Source of the DNA: JAAZPG01 sp012797375
Lineage (GTDB): Bacteria > Acidobacteriota > Aminicenantia > Aminicenantales > UBA4085
Reading direction: 5' to 3'
NCBI GenBank assembly: GCA_937868205.1
Contig: CALMMC010000128.1
Location: forward strand, 1-23,603
DNA length: 23,603 nucleotides
A model generated the notes under the pieces. The model was not told where the DNA came from and searched no databases. It saw nothing but the letters and a program-made list of their open reading frames with translations. The translations under genes were made by a program, and so were the position numbers. Positions 19,973 to 23,603 of the stretch are shown piece after piece. Within the stretch, counting starts at the first letter, position 1; every line of letters starts with the position of its first letter.

Positions 19973-20656
19973 TCAGGAAGAAAGGCCGATGAAGGAAAAC
20001 ATCCGGCGGGACGCGTCGCGGTCGCGGCGGAAGGAATGCATCCTCGGGTCGCAATGGGTGCATCCGGAATCGCCGGCGGGCGCGATCTCGGAAACACCGG
20101 CCGCGCGCAAAAGCGAGGCGTTGGCCTCCGCCAAATCCAGAAAATGCTTGCCCGGACGGCCGGCGGGGGCGAAGACGGAGCCCGGCAGCCCGGCCGAAAG
20201 AAACTCCGAGCGGACCTCCTCCCCGACCTCGTAGCACGAGGCCCCGATGCCGGGACCCAGGGCGGCGATGACGTCCGCCGGGTCCGTCCCGAACCGGCCG
20301 GCCATCGCCCGAACGGTTTTCTCGACGATCCGAAGGCGCGTCCCCCGCCAGCCCGCGTGAACCGCGGCCACGACCCGGAGCCGGAAGTCCGCCAGGAGCA
20401 CAGGGAGACAATCGGCCGTCTTGACGGCCAAAAGCAGGCCGGGGGCATTCGTCGCCAGGGCGTCGCCCGGCAAGCGGCCGGCCGGCGCTTCTTCAATGAT
20501 ATGAATAATATCCGAGTGAATTTGATCGAGAAGGACAAGCCGTAACCCCCGTCCGAGGGCAAACGTCCGGAGGCTTTCCTCGGTGAGATCCCCCCGCCCG
20601 AAGCCGTGGACAAGGCCGGGGATCCGGGACAAGCGCTCGTCGATCGAAAACAACAT
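19973..20656 (-). CDS. YfiH/laccase-domain protein (purine nucleoside phosphorylase-type, LACC1 family)
   Basis: 227 residues from the ATG at 20656, close to the 230-260 of the family. The zinc/copper ligands are in place: DQIHSD (44-49; H47), TADCLPVLLAD (80-90; C83) and VHAGWRGT (99-106; H100). ALGPGIGASCYEV (132-144) and the C-terminal CDPRMHSFRRD (202-212) are also family marks. Related proteins act on adenosine and inosine as phosphorylases/deaminases; older names are polyphenol oxidase or multicopper oxidase. The frame extends to 20854, but that would cross the rpsU promoter and the family N-terminus begins at SIDERLSRIPGLVHGF. No SD is present; a TATAAT 12 nt upstream suggests a near-leaderless mRNA. 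Divergent from rpsU. Confidence 0.9.
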   Translation of the reverse strand: MLFSIDERLSRIPGLVHGFGRGDLTEESLRTFALGRGLRLVLLDQIHSDIIHIIEEAPAGRLPGDALATNAPGLLLAVKTADCLPVLLADFRLRVVAAVHAGWRGTRLRIVEKTVRAMAGRFGTDPADVIAALGPGIGASCYEVGEEVRSEFLSAGLPGSVFAPAGRPGKHFLDLAEANASLLRAAGVSEIAPAGDSGCTHCDPRMHSFRRDRDASRRMFSFIGLSS

Positions 20657-20668
20657 GGAAGCGGACTC

Positions 20669-20674
20669 ATTATA
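20669..20674 (-). promoter_or_regulatory. -10 box of the YfiH-like gene
   Basis: A perfect TATAAT on the minus strand, 12 nt before the ATG at 20656. No convincing -35 at 16-18 nt. It sits just upstream of the divergent rpsU -35 box (20685-20690), so the two promoters are nearly back to back. Confidence 0.45.
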
Positions 20675-20684
20675 TCCGATTTTA

Positions 20685-20712
20685 TTGACTTTTCCTCGCG
20701 GACCGGTATAAT
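20685..20712 (+). promoter_or_regulatory. Promoter of rpsU-lipA
   Basis: TTGACT (20685-20690), 16-nt spacer, TATAAT (20707-20712). The leader of about 31 nt contains the very strong GGGAGGAGGTGA (20731-20742). Confidence 0.75.
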
Positions 20713-20749
20713 CTTGGACTTTCCCGAGACGGGAGGAGGTGAATCCCCA

Positions 20750-20956
20750 GTGGCCTTCGTAGTTATCGATGAAGGCGAACCGATCGAGAGCGCCCTCAAG
20801 CGTTTCAAGCGGAAAGTGCAGCAGGAAGCGATCATCAAGGAAATCAAGAAGCACTCCGTCTATTACAAGCCCGGAGAACGCAAACGCATGAAAGAGGCGA
20901 TGGCTCGGAAACGGATGCGCCGTCGCATGAAACGCGACAAAGATCTCGAATATTGA
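20750..20956 (+). CDS. rpsU: 30S ribosomal protein bS21
   Basis: 68 residues, strongly basic. The sequence VVIDEGEPIESALKRFKRKV is the bS21 opening (usually V-x-x-x-E-x-E-x-x-x-x-A-L-R-R-F-K), and the tail RKRMRRRMKRDK is typical. The start is a GTG at 20750, chosen because the strong GGAGGAGGTGA lies 8 nt upstream and the family N-terminus begins there; frame extension to 20606 runs through the promoter. bS21 helps in translation initiation on the small subunit. Its TGA overlaps the TTG start of lipA (TTGA), giving coupled translation. Confidence 0.95.
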   Translation: MAFVVIDEGEPIESALKRFKRKVQQEAIIKEIKKHSVYYKPGERKRMKEAMARKRMRRRMKRDKDLEY

Positions 20957-21864
20957 CGGTTTCAGATCCTCCCCGCCCCCCGGCGTCCCCGAAGCCGGCC
21001 TGGCTCAAGGTCAGGCTTCCGGACGATGAGGCTTACTTCGCCGTCTCCGCCCTGCTTGACAAGCGCGGCCTCCACACCATCTGCCGGAGCGCCCGCTGTC
21101 CGAACATCAGCGAGTGCTGGGCCCAGAAGACGGCCACGTTCCTCATCCTCGGGAACGTCTGCACCCGGGCTTGCGCCTTCTGCGCGGTGACGAAGGGACG
21201 CCCGGAGGCGCCCGAGATCTCCGAGCCCGAACGGATCGCCGAGGCGGCCTCCCTCCTCGGGCTGACTTACGCCGTCGTCACCTCGGTCACGCGCGACGAC
21301 CTTCCGGACGGCGGGGCCGCCCATTTCGCCGCGACCATCGCCGCTCTTCGGCGGCGGATTCCCGGGATCCGGGTCGAGGCCTTGATTCCCGATTTCGGCG
21401 GGAACCCGAACGCCCTGGACATCGTTTTGGCCGTTTCCCCCGAAATCCTCAACCACAACCTCGAAACGACCGAGTCCCTCTACCCGGCGATCGGCCGTCC
21501 GGCGTCTGGATACCGCCGATCGCTCGAGGTCCTGCGCCGGGCCAAGGAACGCGGATTTACGACGAAGTCGGGCCTGATGATCGGGCTCGGCGAATCGCGG
21601 GACGATTTGCTGAAAACCTTCCGCGACCTCCGCCAAGCCGGTTGCGACCTCTTGACCATCGGCCAGTATCTTCGGCCGTCTCCCGCCCACGCCCCGGTGG
21701 TCCGCTACTACCCGCCCGAGGAATTCGCCGGTCTCAAAACCCTGGCCTCGGCCGAAGGATTCCCCGGCGTCGAGGCCGGCCCGCTTGTCCGCAGCTCCTA
21801 CCACGCCCAGACCCTTCAGGCTTCGTTCGAGCGGGGCCGCGGAGACGCCGCATGCGCGCCCTGA
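20953..21864 (+). CDS. lipA: Lipoyl synthase (radical SAM)
   Basis: It inserts two sulfurs into octanoyl groups on E2/GcvH proteins. 303 residues. The auxiliary 4Fe-4S cysteines are C44, C49 and C55 (CRSARCPNISEC), and the radical-SAM CxxxCxxC is C70, C74, C77 (CTRACAFC). VTSVTRDDLPDGGA (110s), FNHN-like LNHNLETT and the C-terminal VRSSYHA with the conserved Ser are present. The start is a TTG at 20953 overlapping the rpsU stop (TTGA); no ATG or GTG lies between it and the conserved K-P-x-W-L-K-V region, so the TTG is the best choice. No lipB is nearby. The metallophosphoesterase gene begins 13 nt before the lipA end. Confidence 0.96.
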   Translation: MTVSDPPRPPASPKPAWLKVRLPDDEAYFAVSALLDKRGLHTICRSARCPNISECWAQKTATFLILGNVCTRACAFCAVTKGRPEAPEISEPERIAEAASLLGLTYAVVTSVTRDDLPDGGAAHFAATIAALRRRIPGIRVEALIPDFGGNPNALDIVLAVSPEILNHNLETTESLYPAIGRPASGYRRSLEVLRRAKERGFTTKSGLMIGLGESRDDLLKTFRDLRQAGCDLLTIGQYLRPSPAHAPVVRYYPPEEFAGLKTLASAEGFPGVEAGPLVRSSYHAQTLQASFERGRGDAACAP

Positions 21865-22589
21865 TCTTCAGCGACGTCCACGGCAACCTCGAAGCCCTGA
21901 CCGCCGTCTTGAAATACGCCAAGCGTCACCGGATCGACCAATACATTTGCCTCGGCGATCTTGTCGGCTACGGGGCCTCGCCCAACGAAACCATCCAGAA
22001 GATCCAGGCGCTCAAGCCGCTCACCGTCATCCGGGGGAACCACGACAAGGCGGTCGCCGGCCAGGACTCGATGGAGACGTTCAATCCCATCGCCGCGGCC
22101 GCGATCCAATGGACCAAGTCCCGGATTCTCAAGAAAAACCTGGAATTCCTCGCCCGCCTCCCCAAGGGTCCGCTGACGATCGACAAAATCGAAATCTGCC
22201 ACGGCGCCCCCTTCGACGAGGATTTCTACATCTTCGGGGAATATGACGCGATCGAAGCGTTTGAATACCTTCCGTTCCCCCTGTCGTTTTTCGGCCACAC
22301 CCATTTCCCTGTCATCTACTCCAAGCATGGAGATCAGGTCGCCGGCCGGTTCCTTTCCGGCCCTGTCAACCTGCTGAAGATCGAAAAGGGCTTCTCCTAT
22401 CTCATCAATCCGGGATCGGTGGGCCAGCCGCGCGACCGCAATCCCCGGGCCGCGTTCGCCATCTACGACACGGAGCGCCTCCAGGTCCGTTTCCACCGGG
22501 TGGAGTACGAGATCGCCGAGGCCCAGAAAAAAATCCTCCAAGCCGAGCTCCCCGCCGCCCTGGCGGAGCGGCTCACCCTCGGGCTCTGA
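21852..22589 (+). CDS. Calcineurin-like metallophosphoesterase (YfcE/MJ0936-like)
   Basis: 245 residues. The five metal-binding blocks are in order: SDVHGN (7-12), GDLVGYG (35-41), RGNHD (61-65), CHGAP (116-120) and GHTHFP (148-153). NPGSVGQPRD, before the C-terminus, is the usual mark of the YfcE/MJ0936-like family, which contains phosphodiesterases with activity on small substrates; the natural substrate is unknown. The ATG at 21852 overlaps the end of lipA by 13 nt. The frame is open far upstream, but that part is antisense-like Arg/Pro-rich shadow of lipA. lptB follows 3 nt after the stop, so lipA, this gene and lptB are probably co-transcribed. Confidence 0.92.
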   Translation: MRALIFSDVHGNLEALTAVLKYAKRHRIDQYICLGDLVGYGASPNETIQKIQALKPLTVIRGNHDKAVAGQDSMETFNPIAAAAIQWTKSRILKKNLEFLARLPKGPLTIDKIEICHGAPFDEDFYIFGEYDAIEAFEYLPFPLSFFGHTHFPVIYSKHGDQVAGRFLSGPVNLLKIEKGFSYLINPGSVGQPRDRNPRAAFAIYDTERLQVRFHRVEYEIAEAQKKILQAELPAALAERLTLGL

Positions 22590-22592
22590 CCG

Positions 22593-23339
22593 ATGTCCCG
22601 CCTCGAAGCCCGCCGCCTGGTCAAGCGGTACGGCCGGCGGATCGTGGTCAAAGGCGTGGACGCGGTTTTCGAGTCCGGCGAGATCGTCGGCCTGCTGGGC
22701 CGCAACGGAGCGGGAAAAACGACCTTCTTCCAGATGATCGTCGGCCTGCTTCGCCCCGACGCGGGGGCCGTCTATCTGGACGGCGAAAACATGACCTCTC
22801 TCCCGACGGACCGGAGGGCGAGGGCGGGATTGACCTACCTTCCCCAGGAGAACTCCGTTTTTCTCAAAGCCTCGGTCATCGACAATCTCCGGCTCGGCCT
22901 GGAGCTGCAGCCGTTGTCGCGGACCGAGCGGGAGGCGACGGCGGCCGCGCTTCTCGAGGAATTCAACCTCTCCCCGCTGGCCGCCCAAGGGGCCGACAGC
23001 CTGTCCGGCGGAGAGCGCCGCCGGCTCGAGATCTGCCGGGCCCTCCTTCTCCAGCCGAAGTTCCTTCTTCTCGACGAGCCGTTCACCGGAATCGATCCGC
23101 TGACCATCCGCGAGATCCAAAAAACGCTCCTCCGCCTGAAGGAGCGGGGCATCGGGATCATCCTCTCGGACCACAACGTCCGGGACACGTTCCAGATCGT
23201 CGACCGGGCTTACCTCATCGACGACGGGGAGATCCTGGTGATGGACACGCCCGCCCGGCTGGCCGCGAACCCGAAGGCCAGGGAACGGTTTCTCGGGACG
23301 GAATTCCGGTTCGGCGAAGAGCGGGCCCCCGGCGCTTAA
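22593..23339 (+). CDS. lptB: Lipopolysaccharide export ABC transporter ATPase LptB
   Basis: 248 residues, usual for LptB (about 240). Cytoplasmic ATPase that drives LptF/LptG to extract LPS from the inner membrane. Walker A GRNGAGKTT (36-44), Q-loop Q85 in TYLPQENSVF, signature LSGGERRR (137-144), Walker B FLLLDEP (157-163) and the H-loop SDHNVRDT (192-199) are intact. The combination YLPQE-x-S-V-F and SDHNVR, plus DEPFTGIDP, is typical of LptB rather than branched-chain amino acid LivF/LivG ATPases. It would pair with the LptF-LptG fusion encoded at 12334-14835. Its stop TAA shares bases with the stop of a convergent truncated frame. Confidence 0.95.
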   Translation: MSRLEARRLVKRYGRRIVVKGVDAVFESGEIVGLLGRNGAGKTTFFQMIVGLLRPDAGAVYLDGENMTSLPTDRRARAGLTYLPQENSVFLKASVIDNLRLGLELQPLSRTEREATAAALLEEFNLSPLAAQGADSLSGGERRRLEICRALLLQPKFLLLDEPFTGIDPLTIREIQKTLLRLKERGIGIILSDHNVRDTFQIVDRAYLIDDGEILVMDTPARLAANPKARERFLGTEFRFGEERAPGA

Positions 23340-23413
23340 TTCCGGGGCGTCACCAGCCGCCCTCCGGGCGTCTCTCCCAAAAACAAAAGGAAGAGGAAAA
23401 GATACACCCCGAG
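23336..23413 (-). CDS. Probable C-terminal end of a truncated membrane protein
   Basis: On the minus strand an open frame enters from the contig end and runs 25 codons to a TAA at 23336-23338. It begins LGVYLFLFLLFLGE, a membrane-helix-like stretch, and ends RLVTPRN. Codon third positions are mostly G or C (about 18 of 25), as in neighbouring genes. Its stop codon overlaps the lptB stop within TTAA, the same convergent layout as pyrF and the YIP1-like gene. The fragment is too short for a family call and could be chance. Confidence 0.4.
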   Translation of the reverse strand, partial: LGVYLFLFLLFLGETPGGRLVTPRN

Positions 23414-23414
23414 T

Positions 23415-23484
23415 CTGTCTCTTATACACATCTGACGCTGCCGACGATCTACTCCGTGTAGATCTCGGTGGTAGCCGTAGCATT
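23415..23484. other. Nextera/Illumina adapter read-through (sequencing artefact)
   Basis: CTGTCTCTTATACACATCT at 23415-23433 is the Nextera transposase mosaic end, directly followed by GACGCTGCCGACGA (23434-23447), an 8-nt index-like TCTACTCC (23448-23455) and GTGTAGATCTCGGTGGT, then a slightly mutated P5 end to 23484. This is synthetic library sequence, not genome; the last genomic base is about 23414. Confidence 0.97.
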
Positions 23485-23603
23485 AAAAAAAAAAAAACAA
23501 CAAAACACCACACACCACACACACCCTCACCTTACCACAGCCCACACATCACGCACTTATTCCACCATCACTACTCTTCCTTAATGCTACCTAATACCAT
23601 AAT
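23485..23603. other. Post-adapter low-complexity junk
   Basis: A run of 13 A (23485-23497) is followed by A/C/T-rich, nearly G-free sequence with CACACA-like repeats. It is unlike the GC-rich genome and is typical of base calls made after a read has passed the end of its adapter. It should be trimmed. Confidence 0.92.

Noticed and set aside
1..23414. CRISPR array, insertion sequence, phage or toxin-antitoxin module
   Set aside because: No spaced direct repeats, transposase motifs, terminal repeats or toxin families were seen; the tRNA genes show no adjacent integrase or duplicated 3' end.

Overview
The window is about 23.4 kb of GC-rich bacterial chromosome followed by about 190 bases of sequencing artefact. 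Genes are densely packed, with 4-nt stop/start overlaps, standard sigma-70-type promoters, a GroESL operon with a CIRCE-type operator, and outer-membrane lipopolysaccharide export genes. This points to a diderm (Gram-negative-type) bacterium. Gene content and style would fit an Acidobacteriota/Aminicenantes-like lineage from a metagenome, but no 16S rRNA gene is present, so that placement is tentative.

Layout. 1-1043 (-): 3'-truncated secreted HExxH metallopeptidase. 1491-4045 (+): pyrK-pyrD-pyrF for pyrimidine synthesis. 4040-5754 (-): YIP1-like membrane protein, tRNA-Cys, tRNA-Gly and a secreted protein with a FlgT-C-like tail. 5917-8737 (+): HU, then ddl-ruvX-mltG (cell wall and Holliday-junction/rRNA processing). 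9064-12285 (+): a secreted protein, an endonuclease-Q-like PHP nuclease and a DUF151 bifunctional nuclease. 12334-14835 (-): an LptF-LptG fusion. 14942-16876 (-): groES-groEL. 16996-19520 (-): purC-PHP phosphoesterase-cvpA-Fis-like HTH, with overlapping ends. 19973-20656 (-): YfiH/laccase-domain protein. 20750-23339 (+): rpsU-lipA-metallophosphoesterase-lptB. 23336-23413 (-): a probable tail of another membrane protein. 23415-23484 is a Nextera/Illumina adapter read-through and 23485-23603 is post-adapter junk.

How the genes fit together. Most are housekeeping: nucleotide synthesis (pyrKDF, purC), envelope building (ddl, mltG, lptFG, lptB), proteostasis (groESL), lipoylation (lipA) and translation (tRNAs, bS21). 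LptB and the LptFG fusion are encoded about 8 kb apart but should form one exporter.

I did not find a wholly new multi-gene system. The points most worth a second look are the single-chain LptF-LptG, a second CIRCE-geometry inverted repeat that may double as a terminator, several genes whose -10 box sits 7-12 nt before the start codon (probable leaderless mRNAs), a terminator whose loop and U-tract form the next gene's promoter, a bacterial EndoQ-like nuclease, and the uncut adapter at the right end.
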